DNA of 64,000 nt from Petaurus breviceps papuanus. Taxonomy: Eukaryota > Chordata > Mammalia > Diprotodontia > Petauridae. This document shows, piece by piece, positions 53,847 through 64,000 of this stretch (positions are counted from its first letter, which is position 1; every line of letters begins with the position of its first letter). The translations under genes and the position numbers were made by a program. The notes beneath the pieces are model-generated. The model did not search any database, was not told the origin of the DNA, and saw only the letters and a program-made list of their open reading frames with translations. The stretch spans positions 7,046,241-7,110,240 of the forward strand of contig JAMXIF010000077.1 in NCBI GenBank assembly GCA_028583685.1, in the 5' to 3' direction.

Positions 53847-54235
53847 CATCCATCCATCCATCTACCTATCTAATCACATTAAACATATTTCCACATTGGT
53901 CATGTTGCAAAATAACAATCCGAACAAAAGGGAAAAACCACGAGAAAGAAAAAAACTCAAAAAACCAAAAAAATGAAAATAGTATGCTTTGATCTACATT
54001 CAGAATTCATAGTTGTTTCTCTCTATGTGGATAACATTTTCCATCATGAATCTTTTAAAATTGTCTTGGATCATTGTATTGCTGAGAAGAGCTATCATAG
54101 TTGATCATTACACAATTTTGCTGTTACTATGTACAATGTTCTCCAGGTTCTGCTCACTTCACTCAGCATCCGTTCATGTAATTCTTCCCAGGTTTTTCTG
54201 AAATCCTCCTGTGCAATGTTTCTTATGGGACTGGA
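53620..54235 (-). mobile_element. L1 ORF2 C-terminus and 3' UTR, minus strand
   Basis: L1 3' UTR in reverse (acatatttccacattggtca, ggataacattttccatcatg, gtcttggatcattgtattgc), with a minus-strand frame (54095-54280) encoding FRKTWEELHERMLSEVSRTW and TLYIV, the end of L1 ORF2p. The 5' truncated copy carries a (CT)n tract at 53769-53850 in its 3' UTR. Confidence 0.85.
53769..53875. repeat. (CT)n and (CCAT)n microsatellite in L1 3' UTR
   Basis: About 38 CT units followed by CCAT units and CTAT, directly within the L1 3' UTR where related copies read simply ggctatacag. Confidence 0.95.
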
Positions 54236-54244
54236 AACTCTTAA

Positions 54245-54593
54245 GGATAAAATTCTGAAGACAAAAACACATGATCCCAATGAGTAGAAGAATGAAGAAC
54301 TGTCTAAAAAGAATTATGTGGATGCACAAAGAGCTCACTAACCAACTTACATTTCAAAATGATGTACAAGGAAAGTGGGAAAAAGGGCAAGTAAAAAAGG
54401 GGTGGATATGAAGTAATGGTATGGTTCTGTAAGAATGGCACCAGGAGTGACAAAGCTAGAAATAAGTTGAGACAGTTGGTGAAGGTTAACAAAAAAGGCC
54501 ACTAATTTGTAAACTACATTGGAGAAAAGAAGTAGATCAAATTAGCAATAGGATCTGTTAATCTAGATCTATTAGAATAGAAAGTAGTAAGAA
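54245..54593 (+). mobile_element. CR1/L3 LINE coding fragment
   Basis: ttatgtggatgcacaaagag, atggcaccaggagtgacaaa and ggttaacaaaaaaggccact resemble the region upstream of the CR1/L3 reverse transcriptase (a Lys-rich segment). Decayed. Confidence 0.45.
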
Positions 54594-54607
54594 TGTAGAA
54601 GTTTTAA

Positions 54608-54787
54608 TTTTTTTCTGTTTGGAGGGGGAAAGGTAGGGCAATTGGGGTTAAGTGACTTGCCCAAGGTCACATGGCTAGTTTTTTTTGTGTGTGCGTGTGT
54701 TAAGTGTCTGAGGCCAGATTTGAACTCAGGTCCTCCTGATTTCAGGGCTGGTGCTCTATTCACTCTGCCACCTAGCTGCCCCAGAAG
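54608..54787 (-). mobile_element. MAR1-type SINE with a short internal TG tract
   Basis: gggcaattggggttaagtga, ttttttgtgtgtgcgtgtgt in the internal linker (54679-54698), ccagatttgaactcaggtcc and cactctgccacctagctgcc. The 13-base gtagaagttttaa flanks it exactly (54595-54607 and 54788-54800). Confidence 0.93.
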
Positions 54788-54819
54788 GTAGAAGTTTTAA
54801 ACCCTAATTTTGCTTCTAT

Positions 54820-54965
54820 TTTTTCTACCAAGAGAATGAACTTTGGTATAATGAATAGAGAGGTGGCTCAGAGACAGGACAATCTGTTTTCAAGTCCTCC
54901 CTCTGACACATATTCACTGTTACCCTGGGTAAAACATTTACTCTTTTAGTATTCTCAAAAATTAA
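54820..54965 (+). mobile_element. CORE-SINE fragment, MIR type
   Basis: taatgaatagagaggtggct, tttcaagtcctccctctgac and actgttaccctgggtaaaac are a decayed head-to-CORE segment. Confidence 0.55.
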
Positions 54966-55269
54966 GATAGTAAGTTATGGAGAATGTACTGTTCTATATT
55001 GAGGGGATTTGCTCATTTGGAATTTCCCTATATAAATAAAATCAGAGGGTCATCCCTTATCCCTATATGTACCAAAAAGGGAGAAAAAAATCTTTTTATT
55101 GGAAAGGAGAAAATGACAATGCTTAATGGAGACTTGAAACCCAAAACAAATTAGGATAAGGTAAGGGACCTGCCCTCAATGTGTTCAAGTTAACAGTCCT
55201 AAATTAATTATATTCCAGGATTCCTATCACAACCAGAAGGTGTGATTAATGAACTATGTCACTGATCTT

Positions 55270-55925
55270 TTAAAAATTTAGGGGATTGTTGTTCAGGGAT
55301 GGGTTAGAATAGATGGCTTCTGGGCACCTGCCCAAATCTGAGATTCTACGATTAAAAGAAAGGATGAAGTTCAAGAGTTATACATGTAAACTCTTAGATT
55401 TGTGTTTAAAAAATCAGCTGTATTAGCATAGGGCAAAGAAGCTATAGTCAGACAATTTATATGGAAAAAAAACTGGGGGGGGGAGGGCAAGTTCACCAAT
55501 GAGTCAAAAATATATTGAAATGGGAGACAAAAATCCAAATATGATTTTAAGCTGCATTCAAAGGCATATAAGACCCTGAAAATGAAAGAGATCATCCTCC
55601 TGTACTCTGCTTCTATCAGACCCATCTCAAGGATAGTTTTCACTTCTACTACACTTTTACTAGGTCTTTGATGGACTAAATGTGACCTCATTTGACCTAT
55701 GAGGGTTGTGAGAACATTGTAAACAATATTCCAATTGAAGGAACTGAGAATATTTGACCTGGAGACGAGATGTAAGGGCAGTGAGAGAGACATTATAGCA
55801 GTTTTTAAGCAAAGGTTGAATTGTAAGAAAAAAAATTATGTTGTCATCAGAGCTATCCTGAAATGGAATGGACTGCCTTAAGAGGAAGAAAAGACCTCTC
55901 ACCAGAGGTCTTTTTTAGATCCTGG
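55270..55925 (+). mobile_element. CR1/L3 LINE fragments
   Basis: ttagaatagatggcttctgg to aaatctgagattctacgatt (55298-55352) is a 3' terminus. tgattttaagctgcattcaa, tctatcagacccatctcaag, tgacctggagacgagatgta and gaatggactgccttaagagg (55540-55885) are a second 3' region. The order implies two copies. Confidence 0.6.
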
Positions 55926-55957
55926 TTTATTGTTGAATATTGTTGAGTATATTCTCT

Positions 55958-56121
55958 CTCTCTCTCTTTTTTTAAGCAATCGGGGTTAAGTAACTTGCTC
56001 AAGGTTACACGGCCAGTTATTTCTGGTTGTGGTGCTGAGTATCTGAGCCCGGGATTCGATCTCCAGGTCATCCTGACACTGGAGCCACTGCTCTTACTCG
56101 CTGAGCCACCTGGCCTCCCCA
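55958..56121 (-). mobile_element. Young-looking tRNA-derived SINE, minus strand
   Basis: aagcaatcggggttaagtaa, cccgggattcgatctccagg (B-box in reverse), and gctgagccacctggcctccc. The same subfamily as 20602 and 57819. Flanks agtatattctct (55946-55957 and 56122-56133) are an exact 12-base duplication. Confidence 0.9.
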
Positions 56122-56133
56122 AGTATATTCTCT

Positions 56134-57370
56134 TTCAAAGTACTCTGTACAGTACTCACCCTCACATAATCTATGTTCCAGTGAACCTCACCTTCTTAAA
56201 GGTCACCCTTCATGATAGCCAATCTCTCATATCCATACTTTTGAATAATTTATTGCTCATACTTACTCTCCTTTCTCTTCTCTGTCTCTTGAAATTCCTA
56301 TTTCTTTTTTAAAAATTTTATTTACTTTTAGTTTACAACATTCAGTTCCACAATCCCTTGAGTTCCTAATTTTCTCTCCCTCCCTCTCCAATCAAACAAA
56401 TAAAAAAAATAATCAAAAGACCCCAAAATATAGGCTCTAAAGATACTGTCACATTAATCATTAGCCAAGTTGTAAAGAAGGAATATGACCAATGGAGTGA
56501 ACAATGAGAAAAAAAGGCACAAAACAAAACACAAAAGAGAGAGAGCGAGTAGTCTGCTTCAATCGGCATTCATACTCTATAGTTCTTTCTCTGAATATGG
56601 ACATCCCTTTCCAATATGAGTCTTTTGTAATTATCTTCTAACCTTGTGTTACTGAGAGGAGACCAATCTATCAAAGTTAGTTGTCACAGATATGATATGT
56701 CTGTAATTGTGTACAAAGTTCTCCTGGTTCTGCTCTCTTCACTCAGCATCAGTTTATATAAGTCTCTCAAGGTTATTATGAAGTTCATCTGCTCCTCATT
56801 TCTTATAGCACAATAGTATTCCATTACATTCATATACCACAAATTGTTTAGCCATTCCCCAACTGATGGGCATCCCCCTGATTTCCAATTTTTTTTCCAC
56901 CACAAAAAGAGCTGCTAGAAATATTTTTATACATATAGGTCCTCTTCCCACTTGTCTGATCTCTTTGGGATACAGCCCTAGAAGTGGTATTGCTGGGTCA
57001 AAAGGTGTGGCACATTTTTATAGCCCTTTGGGAATAGCTCCAGGTTGCTTTCCAGAATGGTTGGATCAGGTCACAACTCCATCAACAACGCATTAGTGGA
57101 ATTCCTATTTTTTTAAAGGCTTAGCTTAAATGCCACTTCTTACCAGAACCATTTCTGGATCCCCTCAGATGTTAGTACTTCCTCCAATTACTTTATGTTT
57201 ATCTTTGCATACACTTTATATTTATATGTGTATGCACATGCTGTTTCCCCCTATTATAATACAAGGTTCATGAGAGCTAGTACCATTTCAGTTTTGTCTT
57301 TTTATCTTACGTGACTAGTAAAATGTCTAAAATATAGTAAGTACTTAATAAACCCCAGTCCAATTGAATT
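56134..57370 (+). mobile_element. L2-type LINE 3' end, split by an L1
   Basis: The copy starts as cctttctcttctctgtctct-type text, is cut by L1 at about 56307-57099, and resumes as taaaggcttagcttaaatgc, ccagaaccatttctggatcc, tataatacaaggttcatgag and aatatagtaagtacttaata, the L2 3' terminus. Confidence 0.7.
56307..57099 (-). mobile_element. 5'-truncated L1 with readable ORF2 C-terminus
   Basis: A minus-strand frame at 56684-56905 encodes WMWW-type start then KNWKSGGCPSVGEWLNNLWY and MEYYCAIRNEEQMNF, ending LSEESRTRRTLYTI: the C-terminal end of L1 ORF2p (compare human MEYYAAIKNDE). The rest is 3' UTR. Flanks gaaattcctattt (56291) and gaattcctattt (57099) are a slightly diverged target duplication. 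The young look (long readable frame) contrasts with the host L2. Confidence 0.88.
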
Positions 57371-57374
57371 GAAT

Positions 57375-57803
57375 TTGCTAAAACTGACATTTGAGATGCC
57401 TTTCAAGTCAGAGATTGTGTCATTATATGGGTACACTCTTTGGGAACCTTAGGTGGAGGCAGTCAAGAGCCCTGTGGATAACAGCACCCCAGGCCACCAG
57501 CCCAGCTTCCATCAGATCTTTTGGGTTGGAACCTTGTAGAGGCAAAACCTAGGAAGTTTGTAACTTCCACCTTCTTGGTAGCCATAGCTATTAAGGAACC
57601 AAAAAATAAAGTTCTTGCCCCCGAAGTACTTAGCATTATCAAATGATCCAGTATCAGAAATAAGTATCTTTCTATCAAAGAAAATAATAGTAAATATGAG
57701 TTGCCAAGGGCTACTCTGCTGTACCCTAAACAACACTAGACATTTCTCTGTGTCTTTAGCTGAATGTTTTTCTAGGTTTCCTGTCTTGAGAATATTAACC
57801 CCT
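57375..57803. other. Unassigned sequence
   Basis: About 430 bases with no recognised family. Frames of 63-74 codons show no motif. Confidence 0.4.
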
Positions 57804-57818
57804 TAGAACACAGACTTT

Positions 57819-57967
57819 TTTTTAAGCAATCGGGGTTAAGTAACTTGCTCAAGGTTACATGGCCAGGTGTTTCTGGGTGGGTGCTAAGTCTGAGATCGGG
57901 ATTCGATCCCCAGGTCATCCTAACACTGGAGCTGGTGCTCGTACTCGCTGTGCTACCTGGCTGCCCC
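57819..57967 (-). mobile_element. Young-looking tRNA-derived SINE, minus strand
   Basis: aagcaatcggggttaagtaa, gggattcgatccccaggtca (reverse B-box) and ctgtgctacctggctgcccc. The 15-base tagaacacagacttt flanks it exactly (57804-57818 and 57968-57982). Sister to the 55958 copy. Confidence 0.93.
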
Positions 57968-57982
57968 TAGAACACAGACTTT

Positions 57983-59230
57983 AAAAAAAATCAGAGCTTT
58001 TATATTCTTCATTCATACAAGAGATTGATTATATTCTAAAACAACAGCTAATTGTTTAATCTGACTAGATCTCCAGAAGGCCATCACTATTACCACACCC
58101 ATGATTTAGGGAGGGAAATGCTATGATCGACTCATTCCAACAAAAAAAAAGCATCCTCTGTGTTCTGTGAAAGACTGATGAAAGTTGGCCTGAATGACAA
58201 CTTTAGTCCCATCTCCCAACACCAGCATTTTAAAGGGGTTCCACAGTACCAGTTGACCATTTTCATTAAATGATTCTTCATTGCTGAGGTGGAAGGGGGA
58301 AGCTGGTGCTGCTAGGCTGTTTTGGGAAAAGGACTCTAGAACCCACATGTAGTCTGCTTCTAGGGGGGCTGTTTGGATACTTTAACAGCCCCAGTCATTC
58401 AATCAGTCAGCAATTATTTATGGGGTTCTTCTGTGCCAGGTACATGCCTCTGGTGTGGCAACTCTAGCATGCTGCAGGGTTCCCTTATATAAGTGACCCC
58501 TTCTCTCTTGTCCAAATGTATGAATTTGAAAGGTATTTCCTTTCCTTAGTTAGAGTGAAAGCAAAAATAAAGGAGAAAATAATGTACATAATTCAAAATC
58601 ATTGATTCTATTCCTTTAATTAAAAGGATAGGTTCAATAGCATTTTTTTAGATTACGGAAAGCAATGGGAAGATTAGCCTGGGTGGATGAAGTTTTGACA
58701 ATTACCTCAAATAGTCCAGAGCTGTTTTAGACCTCCGGGATGAGAGATTTTCAGTTCAGAGACCAGAATAGCTTTATAGTTGTTAGTATTTGTAGTAATG
58801 CAAGCCAAGAGAAACCACACGTTGGGCTTTAGGGGGGTAATTTCTTTTCTTTATTTGTGTGTGCGTGCATATGTGTGTGTGTGTATCTGTGTGAGCGTGT
58901 GTGCGTGCATCTGCTTGGGAATTAGGAAGAAAAAAATTATTAGTCATGCCTTGCATTGTTCAGCTATATTTAGGAGTGATGTGGTATGGGCTTTCGTGGC
59001 ACATATACTAATCTGATCCCATTAGACTCTTTATAAAGGAAGAAATTGGTATTTAAAGGTTTAAATGCCCCATGCCTCTTCAGGACCTGGAGCAAACAAT
59101 CAAAGCAAGTTAGAAGATGCAGCATTTATCCAACAAAATGGAACCATATGGATGGCTGATTTGTATTTTTTGGTCTGACTGTGTGGATGTGTTTTCTACA
59201 CTAACTACATTCACTGGGTTGTTTGACTTT
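57983..59230. other. Mostly unassigned sequence
   Basis: A short reversed L2 terminus may lie at about 58398-58450 (cagcaattatttatggggtt) and a TG-rich tract at 58855-58910. The rest shows no recognised family, and no frame longer than 78 codons. Confidence 0.4.
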
Positions 59231-59234
59231 TAAA

Positions 59235-59410
59235 AATATTTTTTATTATGAACTTAACAAATATGAGCCTTTCCATATACAAAACAGGAGCAGAAAATAG
59301 GGTTGAATATGAACTCTAAGTATAAGTTTTTTTTTTTAAGTATCTATTACATTTAGCAGGATAGTATGGACATTGCCCTCTTTTGTCTGTTTCCCCTTCT
59401 CACCTTCCTT
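59235..59410 (-). mobile_element. L1-family 3' end fragment, minus strand
   Basis: tattttttattatgaactta and caaatatgagcctttccata resemble an older L1 3' UTR in reverse. Weakly supported. Confidence 0.4.
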
Positions 59411-59439
59411 TAATTTTCTTCTATTTATTTTTAGGGGTG

Positions 59440-59990
59440 CATGTGTATTCAGGGAGTTCCAGCACTTCTGGTGTAAGGATTAGCCAAGCCCCTTTCAGGG
59501 TGGTTCATCCACTGTAGGTGTCCAGCTCTCACCTGTGACTACAAAAAACTGTAGCATGTGTAGTGGTTACACCCCAATAAAACCGTCTTGGCAGACAGGC
59601 TAAAGCAGTGGCTAACTAACAAGCCTCAAATCTGTTGGCAAGTTAGGGGATATCTATCCCAAACATGTGAAGACTTCCCCTGGTGGAATGGGCAGATGAG
59701 AAGAATTTGTTCCACCAACCATGGAGGAGACTGAAGTAGGTTCTGTGGAATGCTTAGGGCTCGGTAAGACATTGAGGATGCCAAGGTTATCCATTGCATC
59801 TTGGGCTATCACCAGTTGTCCTGATGATGGTCTTGCCACTGGGCTTCAATGACTCTGGAAGAGAGAGTGAGGCTGATAACTTTGCACAGCTCTACCTCAC
59901 TGAAATAAATTCACTGGTAAGTCAAAATGTCACGCTGCGATGTCATCGGTCCTCTTCAGAAATGAAGGACAAACAACAAACAACTTCATT
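59440..59990 (+). mobile_element. RTE-type LINE 3' end or RTE-derived repeat, plus strand
   Basis: gtgaagacttcccctggtgg, ttgtcctgatgatggtcttg, agcacag-like ttgcacagctctacctcact, then cgatgtcatcggtcctcttc and gaaatgaaggacaaacaaca. The ending is the recalled RTE 3' terminus; the minus-strand partner is at 29640-30200. Confidence 0.6.
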
Positions 59991-59994
59991 TTAA

Positions 59995-60210
59995 ATATTT
60001 CTTTGTCACATTTTACTTCCTCTTCTCCCCTTAATAAAACCTTTTATGGCAAATAATTATAGCCAGACAAAAACAAACACACATATGGGTAGTACTTGCA
60101 AACGTATATTTCTCATTTTGCCTCTATAGCCCATCAGCCAAAAGGGCAATACTCGCTTCGTTATCTGAAGTCATGACTGGTTACTGCAACAATCAGAGAG
60201 TTTTGAAAGC
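59995..60210 (-). mobile_element. L1-family 3' end fragment, minus strand
   Basis: tttaaatatttctttgtcac, aaataattatagccagacaa and tttgcctctatagcccatca parallel the L1-like 40425 copy. Weakly supported. Confidence 0.45.
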
Positions 60211-60214
60211 CTGT

Positions 60215-60690
60215 CCAAATTGTTTCCCTTTATGTTATTGTCTTCAAAGTACAAATTATTGAGAGTTTCCTCATATGAAGATGCTTATGCCAATAAACAC
60301 ACAATCTTGCCCTCCCTACCAAAAAAAATACAATAAAATTTTCAAATTCATTTCCAAAGAAATAATGATTTTTTTCCTATGCAAAACAAAGTAAAAGCAA
60401 GTAGACAACATCAAATCAAACTTGATTTTTTTTGGTCAAGTACATAAATGCCAGGTTTTATCACTTCATATCTTGTAGTCATGCAAGGTGACCAACTTTT
60501 GTAATAGTCTCAGAATTTGCTTATGTTTTGGCTGACTAAAAATGGCAAATAGTAGCTGGGTAATTGCAGTTGGATGCAAGGATGAAAGCAGAATGAAAAC
60601 ACTTAAGATTTAGATCTATTCAGTATTTCTTGCTTGTTATTGTAGCTTGCCTATATACCTAATATGATTTTAAAATGAATTGAAAAGCAT
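60215..60690. other. Unassigned AT-rich sequence
   Basis: About 475 bases, no recognised family, no coding signal. Confidence 0.4.
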
Positions 60691-60694
60691 CCTA

Positions 60695-60835
60695 TAAATT
60701 AAATAAGCATTTATTAAACACCTGTTATGTACTGTGTATTGTGCTATATCTCATAAATAAAAAGTATAAAATGAAATATTTCTTGCCTTTAGGGAGCTTA
60801 CATTCTATTGAGGGAAAGTCTGGTTGTAGTGGCTG
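60695..60835 (-). mobile_element. L2-type LINE 3' end, minus strand
   Basis: aagcatttattaaacacctg, then gcctttagggagcttacatt, the reversed L2 terminus. Confidence 0.75.
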
Positions 60836-60864
60836 AGTATGGTTGAGGATGAAAATGATGCATT

Positions 60865-61145
60865 TCAATTTAAGAGAGGTCTTAGGGACCATCTAGAGCA
60901 ACCTCATCAGTATATATATGAGGAAACTGAGGTCCAGAGAGATAAAAATTACTTGTTCAAGGTCGCAGAGGTAGAGTGGCAGAGTTGGGATCTGAACCCT
61001 AGTCAGAGCATTGACACTTAAAAAGAGACGTTGGAGGTCATCGAACCCAAGCTCCACATTTTATAAATAAGGAAATTGAGGTCTAGTGTTTTGAATTAAC
61101 TTGACTAGGATCACTCAGAAAGTGTATGGTAGGACCAAAATTTGA
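60865..61145 (-). mobile_element. Two MIR-like repeats in tandem, minus strand
   Basis: ggaccatctagagcaacctc, tatgaggaaactgaggtcca and gggatctgaaccctagtcag form the first; ggaggtcatcgaacccaagc and ataaggaaattgaggtctag form the second, in the same orientation. Confidence 0.65.
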
Positions 61146-61230
61146 AACTAAAATCATTGACTCATCATGCAACCGAATTATAAAGAGAATAAATTTTTGT
61201 TGAAAGATTCTGAGAGAAATGAGTATACAT

Positions 61231-61305
<75 letters not shown>

Positions 61306-61400
61306 GTCTATCCATCCATCCATCCATCTGTCTACCCACATATATGTATACACATACATGCATACAGATATACATATATACATACATACACACAAACCCA
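61231..61400. repeat. (TATC)n then (CATC)n/(CATA)n microsatellite
   Basis: About 18 nearly perfect TATC units (61231-61305), then CATC units and CATA/TATA text. The frames across it (Ile-Tyr-Leu-Ser repeats) are artefacts. Confidence 0.97.
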
Positions 61401-61409
61401 CATGTATGT

Positions 61410-61878
61410 CTGATTTCTTGTAGAAAAGTTTATCATCTGTTTTGTGATTTGATGAATGACTATGAGCTGTTAATTTAATTGCTTCCTAGTAAGACACTAA
61501 TGACCTTTTTTGTTCCACTAAATACCAGTGCGTTTCGCTATAAATTAACCATAACTAAACACTTTGGGCTCCAGTACTTATAATTCATATTGCTATCAGC
61601 TAGACTGGAGAGTCCCTTGTTGGAACTCCAGATGGCCCATGGCCTCTTCCATCTACCCACTCTACCCTCCTCCCCTTTCCAACTTTCACAGCAAGTCAAG
61701 AGGCAGCAATAAGTTCTCAAAAGCAAAGGTCTCAGGGAAACAGACTATGGTAATATCTTCATATGAAAGGGAAAGGGGGAAGGGTGGAAGTCATGATGAA
61801 AGGATTTTCTTAATTATCTTTGTTGAAAATCTGGTTGCCACTTATCTTTTCAGCTTGATTATATGTATTATTTAATAT
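61410..61878. other. Repeat-poor sequence; candidate regulatory block at its start
   Basis: 61435-61560 is AT-rich with clustered TAAT/ATTA motifs (gttaatttaattgcttccta, aattaaccataactaaacac) and no recognised repeat. The remainder is unassigned. Conservation is untested. Confidence 0.3.
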
Positions 61879-61879
61879 A

Positions 61880-62090
61880 CAGCTTCCCAGTGGCTATTGC
61901 CCATACTGCTACCTCTTTCCCCATTACTTTATATTTATTTTTGTTAATTTGTCTGTGTATGTGGTATTTTCAAACAGAATGTAAGTTCTTTGAGGACATT
62001 TCATTTTTGCTTTGAATCTCCTGTGCCTAGCACCGTGCCTAGCACAGAACATGCACATACTGACTGGTTGAATAAGTGGATTGGAAATCA
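61880..62090 (+). mobile_element. L2-type LINE 3' end, plus strand
   Basis: ttccccattactttatattt, cagaatgtaagttctttgag, ctcctgtgcctagcaccgtg and actgactggttgaataagtg, the L2 3' terminus. Confidence 0.8.
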
Positions 62091-62094
62091 GTTG

Positions 62095-63590
62095 GGACTG
62101 GGGTAGCTATAAGAATTTTTTTTAAAGCAGTAAAAGTTTGAGCCCTCACACTTCAGCCCTTCTCACATAAGCTTCAAAGGGACCGACTAGAGTGAGGACA
62201 TTTTTATATATTTCATGGGGATAAATATTAAATCACCACTCGTCTGGCCTTCTTGGTGCCTCCATTGAGTGTTGATGTGATTGGTGAATGAAATTCAGGG
62301 ATTTCAGTTCCCACCAGACCTCAAACAAGCTTCCTCTTGGATTGTTGCCTGGTATGATTTTTCCCTCCAGTCCCCCAACTAAACAGGGAGGCCACTGTTG
62401 GCTATGCTTTACCTCCAGCAACTTTGTGAGTACAGTTATCACTAGGGGACCCCCACATAATCTGGAGATTTATTCCCTGGCTTCTTGAAAACAGCCTTTT
62501 CTCAACATCTAGGAATTCCTCCAGAGTTCCAAGATAAATATTTTCAGAAACCTAATGATATTTGGCTTTCTTGGAAACTGAGACAGAGATAAGCTGTGGG
62601 GCCGAAAAGGAAAGAGAGAAACACACCTCTGTCGCCCCACATTTGGCAGACCTTCCAAGAGACAGGTTTGGTTCTGAAACTGACCATAAATAAGGACAGC
62701 TGAATGAAATCCACTGGGAGCTGGAGCTGGTGTGAACGGGTTTGTAGTTTTCTTAATTTGCAGACTTGGGGAGATGGAGAGGTTACTAAGAAAAATATGG
62801 TGCTCCTTCGACCCAGATTTGGGTTGCAAGTCTGAGATACAGTGGGGGGAGAAGGGCAAAGGATAACTCCATCTGGAGAGAACAAAAATACCTTAAAACT
62901 CCAATCAAATTTTATGCCTAATGATTTTAATAGATACTTCTGACTGAGAATGGAAGACTTTTCTTTTGCGGGGTGGGGGGGGGCAGAGAGGGTGTATAGA
63001 TGCAAATCAAGGGGAACACTTTGTGTTTTCTCCTAGTGATAGGGGACATTTGCATCCAACTTTTTATTCACCAACTGCAGTATAATTTTGGTAAAATGAT
63101 ACCTTGTTATTGAGATTAAATTTGACTCTTAAGGGGACCTTGTCAAGATTGATATGTTGTAACTTTAGCCATTCTTTCTCTACTTTTATCTATCAGAAAG
63201 GACCACATGGTCTCTCCTCTTCCCCATTTTATAGATCTTCAAAGCTTTCATTTCTCAGAAAAAGATGTATTTCTGAGCCTCACAATGACAAAGCATCATA
63301 TATGAGATAGAGGCAATGGGAAACAGTTCTTCAGTTACAAATTTTCAAAGAGCAAACACAGGAAAAAGGAGTAAAAATAGATATAAAACTATCAAAATAC
63401 CATTTGCTTTCTATAAAAATACTTATGTAAGTGAAAAATTAATTTTAAAAATGAATGATGTAACAGTCATTTCTGTAAAGTGAACTGAGACTCAGTTTAT
63501 GTTTTTAACTAAGAAGAGAAACAATGACTGGGAGAAAGTAAGTCAAGCAGAGAATCATAAGGTCAAATGTAGGATCAATCACAGATCAAG
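62095..63590. other. Long unassigned, repeat-poor block
   Basis: About 1.5 kb with no recognised element. Minus-strand frames of 116 codons (62509-62859) and 153 codons (62544-63005) overlap each other in different frames. The longer has no domain, membrane or catalytic signature, no clear splice bounds and ends in a G-rich stretch. I do not call a gene, but it is the longest frame here not explained by a repeat. Confidence 0.35.
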
Positions 63591-63594
63591 AAAA

Positions 63595-63765
63595 GACGTC
63601 ATGTAGCCCAAGCATACCGCTTCTCATTTTACAGATAAGGAAATTGAGGCTCAAAAGGCTTAAGTGACTTGTCAAGGTTGCTCAAGCCATAAGCAAAAGA
63701 TTTGAATCTCTGACTTCAGAGCAATGCTTCCTTCTTACTGTAGAGCAGAGCTCAGAGCTCCTTTA
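63595..63765 (-). mobile_element. MIR-type CORE-SINE, minus strand
   Basis: cattttacagataaggaaat, taagtgacttgtcaaggttg and agatttgaatctctgacttc, a MIR reverse complement. Confidence 0.7.
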
Positions 63766-63819
63766 CCCATTTCCTTCCTAGATTCTGAGGATGTTTGGTT
63801 AGCTGGAAAATGGAAATGA

Positions 63820-63950
63820 ATATTAGTCATTCACATTTTATATAGCACTTTCCTCAAAACAGTCTTTTGAGGAGTATAGGATAAGTCTTGTTATGCCCAT
63901 TTTACAGAAAAAGAAACAAGACCCAAATATCATCAACCAATAATTGATTT
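63820..63950 (-). mobile_element. MIR-type CORE-SINE 3' part, minus strand
   Basis: cacattttatatagcacttt and gcccattttacagaaaaaga are the reversed 3' half of a MIR. Confidence 0.55.
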
Positions 63951-64000
63951 ATATATTTTAGTTTATTTTGTTTGCTAAATAGGTGATGTCCTTTGTGACT

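Overview
This window reads as non-coding nuclear DNA from a marsupial. The diagnostic elements are MAR1-type tRNA-derived CORE-SINEs, SINEs ending in a Bov-B-like RTE tail, LINE-1 3' ends and half-L1 (HAL1) elements of marsupial type, many L2 and CR1/L3 LINE relics, MIR/Ther-type CORE-SINEs, a hAT MITE of the type I recall from opossum, and four solo retroviral LTRs. I did not fix the species. Assignments come from recalled consensus sequences, not from a search. I see no convincing host protein-coding exon, rRNA, tRNA gene or CRISPR array. Open frames of 60-240 codons are explained by simple repeats, LINE remnants, an LTR or chance.

Layout. 1-5.2 kb: an old CR1/L3 split by a (CT)n tract with a 100-base gap, a CATA/CA minisatellite, and a SINE cluster in unassigned sequence. 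5.2-19 kb: MIR, L2 and CR1/L3 relics, an L1 tail and CT-rich tracts. 19-20 kb: a degenerate GAT/GGT repeat and a long (CT)n/(CCTT)n tract with a gap. 20.5-23 kb: a younger SINE and CR1/L3. 23.1-29.6 kb: a large minus-strand L1/HAL1 complex in which one HAL1 is inserted into another L1-type element with a 19-base target duplication. 29.6-31.9 kb: an RTE copy, a hAT fragment and a repeat-poor AT-rich block. 31.9-35.5 kb: a polypurine tract hit by a complete plus-strand HAL1 (18-base target duplication), followed by a pyrimidine tract. 36-40.7 kb: a MAR1 SINE, two solo LTRs and L1 tails. 41-49.7 kb: L2 copies, a 2.9 kb CR1/L3 carrying a CpG-rich solo LTR and SINEs, 1.6 kb of unassigned sequence, and a tandem array of L2 tails. 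50-51.6 kb: L1 hit by a SINE, itself hit by an LTR. 52-64 kb: SINE/LINE mosaic, an L1 inside an L2, a second RTE copy, a (TATC)n tract and sparse unassigned sequence.

There is no operon or pathway to describe. The content is a layered insertion record: L2, MIR and CR1/L3 form the oldest layer; L1, HAL1 and RTE come next; MAR1-type SINEs and solo LTRs are the latest, as shown by target duplications at their ends. The three gaps (404-503, 19485-19494, 32122-32131) all fall in purine/pyrimidine simple repeats. I found no undescribed biological system. The best leads are the HAL1 elements and their hybrid, the CpG-rich LTR, microsatellites arising at one site inside MAR1, and a few repeat-poor AT-rich blocks that could be conserved enhancers.
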